Assembly (NCBI RefSeq): GCF_000934605.2 | Contig: NZ_CP010897.2 | Span: 5,572,001 to 5,636,000 of the forward strand | Origin: Pandoraea vervacti | Lineage (GTDB): Bacteria; Pseudomonadota; Gammaproteobacteria; Burkholderiales; Burkholderiaceae | DNA: 64,000 nt | Direction: 5' to 3' | Part shown: piece by piece, positions 17,719 through 25,727 of the stretch | Layout of the letters: each line of letters begins with the position of its first letter | How positions within the stretch are numbered: position 1 is the stretch's first letter | Program-made: the position numbers and the translations under genes | The notes under the pieces: model-generated | Told to the model about the DNA's origin: nothing | Seen by the model: only the letters and a program-made list of their open reading frames with translations | The model's database searches: none

Positions 17719-20196
17719 GTGAAGCAGTCGTCGAGCGGCGGGGGCCGCGCCTTTGTCATGACCATGCGCCGGGGTTACGGCGTCAACGATTCGCGAAGCG
17801 GCGAGCGCGCCGGAATCGCGAGCTCGCGCCACCCGCGAGCGTCGGCGCCACGTCGGCGTCTGCACCCGCTGGCGGGTGCCGTGTTTGCCGCGTTCTGGCT
17901 GCCTGCCGCTTTCGCACAACAGGCGCTGGCCGACCATGCGCAGACGGGCCAGGCTGCACAAGCGCTCCAGATCGCGCAGGCATCGCAAAACTCGCCCAGA
18001 ACGTCCGAAGCGCCCGGCATGCCCGGCGCCCCCTTGCAACTTGCCGAAGCCAATCTGCGTGAAGTGAACGTGACGGCAACGCGCACGCCGACGTCGAGCG
18101 AACGCACGCCGGCGTCCATTTCGGTCATCACCGATCAGGACCTCGAAGAACAACAGGCGCAGGACATCAAGGAGGCCCTGCGCTACGAGCCCGGCGTGAC
18201 GGTGCGCCGCGCCCCCTATCGCCCGGCCTCGGCAGCCGCCGGTGGCGGACGCGACGGCAATTCCAGCATCAACATCCGCGGTCTCGAAGGCAATCGCGTC
18301 GCCCTCTTCGAAGACGGCATCCGCATGCCCTCCTCGTACGCGTTCGGCCCGCTCGAAGCCGGTCGCGGTGACTACATGAGCATGGACCTGCTGCGACGCA
18401 TCGAAATCCTTCGCGGACCGGCCTCGTCGCTCTATGGCAGCGACGGCCTCACCGGCGTCGTCAACTTTCTCACCAAAGACCCGCAGGACCTGCTCGACGT
18501 GTTCGGCAAGTCCACCTACTTCTCGCTGCGCCCGTACTACAACTCCATGGACCGGAGCTTCGGCACGACGGCTCAGGCCGCGTGGGGTGGGGAGCAGTGG
18601 CAGGGCATGGTGATCATCGATGGCAACAAGGGCAAAGAACTCGACGGCAAAGGCACCAACGACACCGCCAGCACGGCACGCACGACCGCGAACCCGCAGG
18701 ACACCAACGGCGACTCGGTGCTCGGCAAACTCGTCTTCAAGGCCACGCCGTTCTCCACGTTCAAGCTCACGGCAGAGACCGTGCGCCGACGCACCGACTC
18801 GGACGTGCTGTCCGCCGTCAACCCGCCGACCACGCTCGGCCTGCACACGAGCGACCGGCTAGAACGCAACCGCGTGAGCCTGGACTACGACTTCCAGGAC
18901 GCCTCGCACCCATACTTCCAGAACGCCCACGCCCTGCTCTATTTCCAGGACGCGAAGAACAACCAGTACTCGTACGAAAAGCGCACGGCGGGCGATCGTA
19001 CGCGCGACAACACGTACAAGGAACGCACCGTCGGGGGTTCGTTGCAGGCCGAGAGCAACTTCGCAACCGGCCCGCTCGCGCACAAGCTCGTGTACGGCAC
19101 CGACGCGAGCCTCGCGTATGTCACCAGCTACCGCAACGGCACGGTGCCGGGAGTCGGCGAGTCGTTCCCGAACAAGGCGTTCCCCGATACCGACTACACG
19201 CTTTTCGGCGCGTTCCTGCAAGACGAAATCCGCTACGGCGCGCTCACCGTCACGCCGGGCATTCGCTACGACGCGTACTGGCTCTCGCCCAAGAAGAACG
19301 ATCCGTTGTATGTCTCGCAGACCGCGTCGGGCGCCCTCGCGCCGCCGACCGAGTCCAACGATTCGGCATTCTCGCCGCGCCTGGCGATCATGTACGAGAT
19401 CGCGCCGTCGCTGATTCCCTACGTGCAATACGCACGCGGCTTCCGCACGCCGACCCCCGATCAGGTCAACAACGGCTTCTCCAATCCGGTCTACGGCTAC
19501 ATGTCGATCGCGAACCCGAACCTGAAGCCGGAGACGAGCGACACGCTGGAGCTGGGGCTGCGCGGACGTCTCGCGACCACGCTCGGCCCTGTCACGTACA
19601 GCACCGCCGTGTTCGCGGGCAAGTACCGCAACTTCATTTCGCAGCAGAACATCAGCGGCTCGGGCCGTCCCAACGATCCGCTCATCTACCAGTATGTGAA
19701 CTTCAGCCGCGCCAGCATTCAGGGTTGGGAAGGGCGAGCCACGTGGGCGCTCAAGGGCGGCATCACGCTGCGCACGGCAATGGCCTACACGCATGGCACG
19801 ACCGAGGACAACGGCGCAGCCAGCCAGCCGCTCAACACCGTCAACCCGTTCTCGATGGTGGTGGGCGTGCGCTACGAGCCGAACAGCACGTGGTTCGCTC
19901 AGGCCGACCTCATGTTCCAGGCCGCCAAGTCGCAGAGCCAGATCGCCAGGTCCTGCACGGCAGGCACGCAGCAGAACCAGAACTGCTGGGCGCCGCCCTC
20001 GTCGATCGTGCTCGATCTGTCGGGCGGATATCACATCAACAAGCACGCGACGGTGTACGCGGGCATTTACAACGTGTTCGACCGCAAGTACTGGAACTGG
20101 TCGGACGTTCGCAACCTCGCCGAGAACTCGACCGTCAAGGACGCGTATTCGGCACCGGGCCGCAGTGTCGCTGTGAGCCTGAAGCTTCAGTACTGA
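17719..20196 (+). CDS. hmuR: TonB-dependent heme/hemoglobin outer-membrane receptor
   Basis: This 825-residue outer-membrane receptor for heme or hemoproteins is powered by TonB-ExbBD. The TonB box is REVNVTATR near residues 114-122. A plug domain follows, with the family features GNSSINIRGLEGNRVALFEDGIR and LRRIEILRGPASSLYGSDG. The rest is a 22-strand barrel ending in the outer-membrane signature LKLQY. The GTG at 17719 is chosen because GGAGAG lies 5 bases before it; a TTG at 17701 and ATGs near 17758 are alternatives. The signal sequence (core PLAGAVFAAFWLPAAFA) is preceded by an unusually long basic N-terminus, and about 45 Ala/Gln-rich residues separate cleavage site and TonB box. It heads hmuRSTUV and is preceded by a Fur box. 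Confidence 0.93.
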   Translation: MKQSSSGGGRAFVMTMRRGYGVNDSRSGERAGIASSRHPRASAPRRRLHPLAGAVFAAFWLPAAFAQQALADHAQTGQAAQALQIAQASQNSPRTSEAPGMPGAPLQLAEANLREVNVTATRTPTSSERTPASISVITDQDLEEQQAQDIKEALRYEPGVTVRRAPYRPASAAAGGGRDGNSSINIRGLEGNRVALFEDGIRMPSSYAFGPLEAGRGDYMSMDLLRRIEILRGPASSLYGSDGLTGVVNFLTKDPQDLLDVFGKSTYFSLRPYYNSMDRSFGTTAQAAWGGEQWQGMVIIDGNKGKELDGKGTNDTASTARTTANPQDTNGDSVLGKLVFKATPFSTFKLTAETVRRRTDSDVLSAVNPPTTLGLHTSDRLERNRVSLDYDFQDASHPYFQNAHALLYFQDAKNNQYSYEKRTAGDRTRDNTYKERTVGGSLQAESNFATGPLAHKLVYGTDASLAYVTSYRNGTVPGVGESFPNKAFPDTDYTLFGAFLQDEIRYGALTVTPGIRYDAYWLSPKKNDPLYVSQTASGALAPPTESNDSAFSPRLAIMYEIAPSLIPYVQYARGFRTPTPDQVNNGFSNPVYGYMSIANPNLKPETSDTLELGLRGRLATTLGPVTYSTAVFAGKYRNFISQQNISGSGRPNDPLIYQYVNFSRASIQGWEGRATWALKGGITLRTAMAYTHGTTEDNGAASQPLNTVNPFSMVVGVRYEPNSTWFAQADLMFQAAKSQSQIARSCTAGTQQNQNCWAPPSSIVLDLSGGYHINKHATVYAGIYNVFDRKYWNWSDVRNLAENSTVKDAYSAPGRSVAVSLKLQY

Positions 20197-20347
20197 TCCG
20201 TCGGATCGATTGTCGGAACCGCGCCGGTTCGCACTGAAGCACATGGACCGGCGCGTGCCAGCCATCGCAAGGCACTGCAAGGCAAGACGAGACAGTGCAA
20301 GCCCCTTGCATGACATTGCCAGCCAACACGCTTTTCAAGGAATCGCC

Positions 20348-21457
20348 ATGATGAACGCTCAAAACGCCACCTCCACCGCCCGCCCGACATTCCCGGCGCT
20401 CGCCGACGTCGCCCGTCTGCGCAGTGAATTCCAGCGGGTGAAGACCGAACAGAACCTGCGAGACCGCGATGCCGCCGCCGCGCTCGGTGTGTCCGAAGGC
20501 GAGACGGTCGCGGCTTTCGTGGGCGAACATGTCGTGCGTCTGCGCCCGGAATTCGTCGAGATCGTCGAAGCGCTGCCGGCGCTCGGGCGCGTCATGGCGC
20601 TCACACGCAACAACGCCGCCGTGCATGAAAAGGACGGTCGGTACGAGAAACTCTCGCATCAGGGCGCCATCGGCCTCGGTCTGGGCAAGGACCTCGACCT
20701 GCGCATCTTCTATCACCAGTGGGCATACGGTTACGCGGTCCAGACGCCCGCCGAAAACGGCCCGCGCCGCTCGCTGCAGTTCTTCGACAAGTCCGGCACT
20801 GCCGTGCACAAGATGTTCCTGCGCGACCATAGCGATGCCCTCGCCTACGACGCGCTCGTCGCCCGCTTCCGTGCCGACGATCAGACGCCGGGTGAACAAG
20901 TCGTGGCAGCAGACGCACCGAAGACCGAGACGCCGGACGCCGACATCGACGCCGCCGCTTTCCAGCGCGACTGGCTCGCCATGACCGACACGCATCAGTT
21001 CTTCGACATGCTCAAGCGTCACGGCGTATCGCGTGCACAAGCGCTGCGTCTCGCACCGCAAGGGCATGCGCAGCGGGTAGCGGCCGCGTCGGTGCGCGCC
21101 TTGCTCGACGACGCCGCCAGCACCGAATTGCCAATCATGGTGTTCGTGGGCAACGCGGGCATGATCCAGATCCACACCGGTCCTGTGTCGAACATCAAGG
21201 TCATGGGCCCCTGGGTCAACGTCCTCGACGCGGGCTTCAACCTCCATCTGCGCGAAGACCTCGTCGATACGGCGTGGATCGTGCGCAAGCCCACGGCGGA
21301 CGGCATCGTCTCCTCGCTCGAATTGCTCGACGCCGCCGGCATGGTAATCGCCATGTTCTTCGGCGAACGCAAGCCGGGGCAGGCCGAGCGCGAAGACTGG
21401 CGCGCGGCGCTGCAACGGGTGGAAGGCGCGCACGGGGTTGTGGGGGTATCAGCGTGA
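20348..21457 (+). CDS. hmuS: Hemin-degrading factor / heme chaperone HmuS
   Basis: This 369-residue cytosolic protein of the HemS/HmuS/ChuS family binds heme that has crossed the inner membrane and releases iron or passes heme on. It is built from two related halves, each beginning with a short helical region (RLRSEFQRVKTEQNLRDRDAAAALGVSE in the first) and containing conserved heme-site sequence such as FFDKSGTAVHKMF and MGPWVNVLD. The length is close to the usual 340-370. The ATG at 20348 follows AAGGA by 6 bases. It lies 151 bp after hmuR, and its stop overlaps the hmuT start (GTGA), showing coupling. Confidence 0.93.
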   Translation: MMNAQNATSTARPTFPALADVARLRSEFQRVKTEQNLRDRDAAAALGVSEGETVAAFVGEHVVRLRPEFVEIVEALPALGRVMALTRNNAAVHEKDGRYEKLSHQGAIGLGLGKDLDLRIFYHQWAYGYAVQTPAENGPRRSLQFFDKSGTAVHKMFLRDHSDALAYDALVARFRADDQTPGEQVVAADAPKTETPDADIDAAAFQRDWLAMTDTHQFFDMLKRHGVSRAQALRLAPQGHAQRVAAASVRALLDDAASTELPIMVFVGNAGMIQIHTGPVSNIKVMGPWVNVLDAGFNLHLREDLVDTAWIVRKPTADGIVSSLELLDAAGMVIAMFFGERKPGQAEREDWRAALQRVEGAHGVVGVSA

Positions 21458-22392
21458 ACCGGCCTCTCGACGCGCGTGGCATGTCCGTGCTCACGCGCCG
21501 CGCCCTGATGGCACGAGGCGCCCGGCTGGCGGCCGGCGCATGGATCGGCTCGACGCTGCCTGCGGCGCTCGCGCACGCCGCCGCAGCGGCGTCCGGCGCC
21601 AAGGACGGTCCGAAGCGTGTGGTCGTCGCCGGCGGCGCACTGACGGAAATCGTCTACGCGCTCGGTGCGCAGCATCGCGTTATCGCCAACGATCTGACCA
21701 GCCTCTATCCAGACGCCGCAACGAAGCTACCGAAGATCGGCTATCTGCGCACGTTGTCTGCCGAAGGCGTGTTGTCGCTGCATCCCGACCTGCTGCTAGC
21801 GGGTGCGGAAGCCGGTCCGCCCAATGTACTGGCGCAGATCGAAGCGGCGGGCGTTCCCGTGCAGCACTTCAGGCACGGCTATACGGCAGAGCTGGTTCGC
21901 GAGACCATTCGTGGCGTCGCCAACGCGCTGAAAATCGGCGACGACGGTGCGCGCGTGGCGGGTCGTTTCATGAGCGACTGGGTGCGGGCCCGAGACAGCA
22001 TCGACACGCAGTACGGCATTGCCCGTCGCCCGCGTGTGCTCTTCATCCTCGGGCACACCGGCAACCAGGTGATGGTCGCCGGACAGGACACGGCAGCCGA
22101 CGCGATGCTTGCCTACGCCAACGCCGAGAATGCGCTACGCGGCTTCAACGGCTACCGTCCCCTCACGGCCGAAGCGGCCGTGGCCGCGCAGCCCGACGTG
22201 CTGCTCACCACCACAACGGGGCCATCGTCGGCGGAACCGACCGTGTCCCTGCTCGCCCAACCCGGTCTGGCGAATACCCCTGCCGGGCGCGCCAGACGCG
22301 TGGTGAGCTTCGATGCGCTGTATCTGCTCGGTTTCGGCCCGCGTCTGCCACAAGCGGTCGCCGAGCTAGCCAGACGCGTGCACACCACGTGA
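21454..22392 (+). CDS. hmuT: Periplasmic heme-binding protein HmuT
   Basis: This 312-residue substrate-binding component of the heme ABC importer belongs to the cluster A-III, cobalamin/siderophore-type fold. The N-terminus has an export signal with paired arginines (TRRALMARGARLAAGAWIG), possibly a Tat-type signal. The mature part starts near KRVVVAGGALTEIVYALGA, typical of HmuT, where the tyrosine after the Glu-Ile-Val coordinates heme in relatives. The GTG at 21454 overlaps the hmuS stop; ATG 21481 is an alternative that keeps the whole signal. It delivers heme from HmuR to HmuUV. Confidence 0.92.
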   Translation: MNRPLDARGMSVLTRRALMARGARLAAGAWIGSTLPAALAHAAAAASGAKDGPKRVVVAGGALTEIVYALGAQHRVIANDLTSLYPDAATKLPKIGYLRTLSAEGVLSLHPDLLLAGAEAGPPNVLAQIEAAGVPVQHFRHGYTAELVRETIRGVANALKIGDDGARVAGRFMSDWVRARDSIDTQYGIARRPRVLFILGHTGNQVMVAGQDTAADAMLAYANAENALRGFNGYRPLTAEAAVAAQPDVLLTTTTGPSSAEPTVSLLAQPGLANTPAGRARRVVSFDALYLLGFGPRLPQAVAELARRVHTT

Positions 22393-22396
22393 ACGC

Positions 22397-23662
22397 ATGC
22401 CCGAGGCACGAGGTGACGCGTCGAACGCTTTCGTATCGTCACATGCGTGCGCTTCGGGCTCCCCCTCAGAATTCAGCCGCTCGCCAGTGAACGAAGTCAT
22501 GTCAGCCGCACCGCCGATCCACCCACCGACGAAGCCATCGTCGTCCAGTCGTCTTCGCGAACCGACCTCGAGTACCGCAGACGTCGACACCACCGGGCCG
22601 ACGCGCGCGGGCGCCGCAAGTCGGCGTCCGCCGCGATGGCTCGTCATGACGGCGCTCGCCGGCCTGCTGGCGGCAGCGGTGTTGGCCGCCCTGTGCGGCG
22701 GCGCGTATCGCATCGCGCCCGGCGACGCCATCGGCGCGCTATTTCGCGGCGCGACAGGCGACTTCGTTCAGGATCAGGCGCGCAACGTCATGTGGCAGAT
22801 CCGCTTGCCACGCATCGTGCTCGGCATCCTCGTCGGCGCGGGCTTCGGTGCGGCCGGCGCAGCGTTGCAGGCGCTCTTTCGCAACCCGCTCGCTGATCCG
22901 GGGCTGATCGGCGTTGCCAGCGGTGCCGCATTGGGCGCGGCCGGTGTCATCGTGCTCGGTGGCGTGCTGTTGCCCACGGCGCTTGCCGCATCGCTGGGCC
23001 TTTGGATGCTGCCGGTCGCCGCGTTCGTCGGCGCGCTGGGCGTCACCGCGCTGGTCTACCGGCTGGCTGCCGGGCGTGGCCGGCTTGCCCTGCCGCTGCT
23101 GCTGCTCGCCGGCATCGCGATCAACGCCGTGTCCGGCGCCGCGATCGGCTTGCTGACCTACCTCGCCAACGACACGCAGTTGCGCACCCTCACGTTCTGG
23201 ACGCTGGGCAGCCTCGGCGGCGCGCAGTGGCCCATGCTGGCAGTGATCGTGTGGCCCGTTGCGTTGGGGATCGTCGCGCTCGCCTCACAGTGCCGTTCGC
23301 TCAATGCGCTGTTGCTGGGAGAGGCTGAGGCGCTGCATCTGGGCGTGGCGGTGCAAGCCGTCAAACGTCGCGTCATGATCGCGTGTGCCTTGTGCGTAGG
23401 TGCACTGGTGGCATCGAGCGGCATGATCGGATTCATCGGTTTGATCGCACCGCATATTGTCCGTCTGGTCGTGGGCCCCGATCCGCGCGCGGTGCTTCCG
23501 GCCGCCGCGCTTTTCGGCGCGATTCTCACGCTGCTCGCCGATCTCGTTGCACGCACGTGGGTCGCGCCCGCCGAATTGCCGCTGGGCATTCTGACGGCGC
23601 TGCTCGGCGCACCCTTCTTCCTCGTGCTGCTGTGGCGACGCCGCGGGCAGTTCGGACTCTGA
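22397..23662 (+). CDS. hmuU: Heme ABC transporter permease HmuU (FecCD family)
   Basis: This 421-residue inner-membrane permease of the FecCD/BtuC type has about ten transmembrane segments. Family hallmarks are RLPRIVLGILVGAGFGAAGAALQ, RNPLADPGLIGVASGAALGA and the late GLIAPHIVRLVVGPD coupling region. The first 75 residues before the first helix are hydrophilic and poorly conserved in character, so the true start may be the ATG at 22499. The ATG at 22397 is kept because it lies 4 bp after the hmuT stop. It partners with HmuV. Confidence 0.9.
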   Translation: MPEARGDASNAFVSSHACASGSPSEFSRSPVNEVMSAAPPIHPPTKPSSSSRLREPTSSTADVDTTGPTRAGAASRRPPRWLVMTALAGLLAAAVLAALCGGAYRIAPGDAIGALFRGATGDFVQDQARNVMWQIRLPRIVLGILVGAGFGAAGAALQALFRNPLADPGLIGVASGAALGAAGVIVLGGVLLPTALAASLGLWMLPVAAFVGALGVTALVYRLAAGRGRLALPLLLLAGIAINAVSGAAIGLLTYLANDTQLRTLTFWTLGSLGGAQWPMLAVIVWPVALGIVALASQCRSLNALLLGEAEALHLGVAVQAVKRRVMIACALCVGALVASSGMIGFIGLIAPHIVRLVVGPDPRAVLPAAALFGAILTLLADLVARTWVAPAELPLGILTALLGAPFFLVLLWRRRGQFGL

Positions 23663-23686
23663 CACCCGGAATATCTGGACATCGCC

Positions 23687-24541
23687 ATGCTCAGCGCCTA
23701 TGACCTCACGATCGCTCATGCCGAATTCCCCGTGCTCCACGGCTTGTCGCTCGATATTCGTCCCGGCGAATTGCTCGTGCTGCTCGGCCGCAACGGCGCA
23801 GGCAAAAGCACATTGCTCAAGGCACTGGCCGGCGAGCCGCTGTCGCCGCGCGCCCGGATGAGCGGCGCCATCATGCTGAACGGCGCGCCGCTCGCCCAGT
23901 ATTCGGCGTCGGCGCTAGCCCGTCTGCGCGCCGTATTGCCGCAGACCGCGCAGTTGTCGTTCCCGTTCAGTGCCCTCGAAATCGTGACGATGGGACGGTT
24001 GCCGTTTCCCAGGGCCGGCAAGCGCGATCACGACATCGCGGCCCTCGCGCTGGAGCAGGCAGGCGCATTGCCGTTGATGCATCGCGACGTCATGACACTC
24101 TCGGGGGGCGAATGGGCACGGGTACAGTTCGCCCGCGTGCTGGCGCAGCTGTGGCCGGACCCTGGCCCCTCAGTCCCGTCAGCACCGTCAGTGCCGCGTT
24201 ATCTGCTGCTCGACGAACCGACGGCGGCGCTCGATCTGGCGCATCAGCATCACCTGCTGGCGCTCACGCGTGCGTTGGCAAAATCGTGGGGATTCGGGGC
24301 GATGGCCATCGTGCATGACATCAACCTCGCGGCACGCCATGCCGACCGGATGGCGTTACTCGCCGACGGCCGCATTCTCGCGACCGGCACGCCGCACGAG
24401 GTGATGCGCCCCGATCTCATCGAGACGACGTTGGGGCTTGCCGTGCATGTCATTACGCCGGGGACGCCCGACGCGACGATGGGCTATCCGGCATCGATGG
24501 CGACGGCGACGACAGGCGTGCCGTTCGCGTTACCTGCCTGA
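23687..24541 (+). CDS. hmuV: Heme ABC transporter ATP-binding protein HmuV
   Basis: This 284-residue cytosolic ATPase drives heme import through HmuU. Walker A is GRNGAGKST near residues 36-44, the ABC signature is LSGGEWARVQFARVL, Walker B is YLLLDEPTAALD, and the switch histidine is in AIVHDINLAARH. A short insertion rich in Pro and Ser (PSVPSAPSVP) precedes Walker B. It is the last gene of hmuRSTUV, 24 bp after hmuU, and converges on an ornithine cyclodeaminase-family gene only 7 bp away. Confidence 0.94.
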   Translation: MLSAYDLTIAHAEFPVLHGLSLDIRPGELLVLLGRNGAGKSTLLKALAGEPLSPRARMSGAIMLNGAPLAQYSASALARLRAVLPQTAQLSFPFSALEIVTMGRLPFPRAGKRDHDIAALALEQAGALPLMHRDVMTLSGGEWARVQFARVLAQLWPDPGPSVPSAPSVPRYLLLDEPTAALDLAHQHHLLALTRALAKSWGFGAMAIVHDINLAARHADRMALLADGRILATGTPHEVMRPDLIETTLGLAVHVITPGTPDATMGYPASMATATTGVPFALPA

Positions 24542-24548
24542 GCGGCGG

Positions 24549-25520
24549 TCACGACGCGGGCACGCCATCCTTTGCCAGATTGGCACGGGCACACAGCACC
24601 GCAGCCAGATCCCACAGCGCGTAACCCACGCTCTTGAAGAGTACCGGCCCGCTCGAACGATAGCGGTCCGGCGTGATAATCGCGTCCATCAGCGGCGCGG
24701 CGCGCGCCCAGTCGATGGCGGCATGCAGCAAATCGCCCGCCTCATGCTTCACTTCCCACGTATCGACCACGAGCGTGCCGCGCACGGCGGCGTCGCGGCA
24801 CAACTGCGGCGGCAGCTCGCGCATGTCCGGACGAAACGCGCCGACGCCCGCCACGAAGATATCGTCGCGCCAGCGCATCGTGTCGCTGTCCGGCAGCACG
24901 GGTTCGCTGCTGGTTGTCGCCGTAATCACGATGCTGACAGTGCTGAGTGCGGGCTCGATGGCGTCGACGACCGTGGCTTCCACGCCGAGCGTCGCCGCAT
25001 GCTCTGCCAGCGCATGCGCACGCTCCGGACTGCGCGAGAAGATCATGAAGTGACGCGTCCCCATGCCGGCCGCGAAGGCTTCGAGGTGCGCCCTGGCCTG
25101 TACGCCCGCACCGACGATCAGCACGGGTCCCTTCGGGCGTGGCGCGAACTTGCGCGCAGCAAAGAGTGTCACGGCAGCGGTCCGGCGACCGGTCACCGTT
25201 GGCCCGTCGAGCAACATCAGGCGCTCACCCGTGTGCGGATCGAACACCATCACCTCGCCGATGATCGACGGCTTGCCCGCGCGACAGTTCTCGGGGTGAA
25301 CGGTGATGTGCTTCGTCATCGCAACGTCGCGATTGACGGCAGGCATGACGAGCAGCACGCCACCACGGCGGCCCCGCTCGGGTTCGGTCAGGGGAAAGTG
25401 CAGACGCTCCGGGGCACGCGCGGTGCCCGAGCGCATCTCCATGAGCATGGCCTCGATGCCGTCGGCCAATTGGGGATAAGGCAACAACTGCGCGGTCTGG
25501 TGCGCATCCAGCGTGATCAT
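24549..25520 (-). CDS. Ornithine cyclodeaminase / mu-crystallin family dehydrogenase
   Basis: This 323-residue NAD(P)-dependent enzyme belongs to the ornithine cyclodeaminase/mu-crystallin family. The dinucleotide-binding Rossmann motif is VLIVGAGVQARAHLEA near residue 132. Upstream stand conserved MPAVN and KHITVHPEN segments. Family members include ornithine cyclodeaminase, alanine dehydrogenase and delta-1-pyrroline-2-carboxylate reductase; the bacterial pyrroline/piperideine-2-carboxylate reductases look closest by eye, but the substrate is unproven. The ATG at 25520 has GGAG 8 bases upstream, so an 18-codon extension is rejected. It is monocistronic and convergent with hmuV. Confidence 0.88.
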   Translation of the reverse strand: MITLDAHQTAQLLPYPQLADGIEAMLMEMRSGTARAPERLHFPLTEPERGRRGGVLLVMPAVNRDVAMTKHITVHPENCRAGKPSIIGEVMVFDPHTGERLMLLDGPTVTGRRTAAVTLFAARKFAPRPKGPVLIVGAGVQARAHLEAFAAGMGTRHFMIFSRSPERAHALAEHAATLGVEATVVDAIEPALSTVSIVITATTSSEPVLPDSDTMRWRDDIFVAGVGAFRPDMRELPPQLCRDAAVRGTLVVDTWEVKHEAGDLLHAAIDWARAAPLMDAIITPDRYRSSGPVLFKSVGYALWDLAAVLCARANLAKDGVPAS

Positions 25521-25727
25521 CGATATGTCTCCGCTTCGGGGCGTGCGCCATCGAACGTCGGAGCTTGCACTCATCGTCGTTGCATCGCGTCACGCTTTGC
25601 CAAGTCTGATTTCAGTGTAGCGCGCATCGCGGTAACGCGTCTGCCTCAACAAAATTTAATCGTGACAATTCGTATCGTTGCTTCCCCCTCGACGCGGGCG
25701 CCTGCAGGCAAGATCGCGCACATACGC

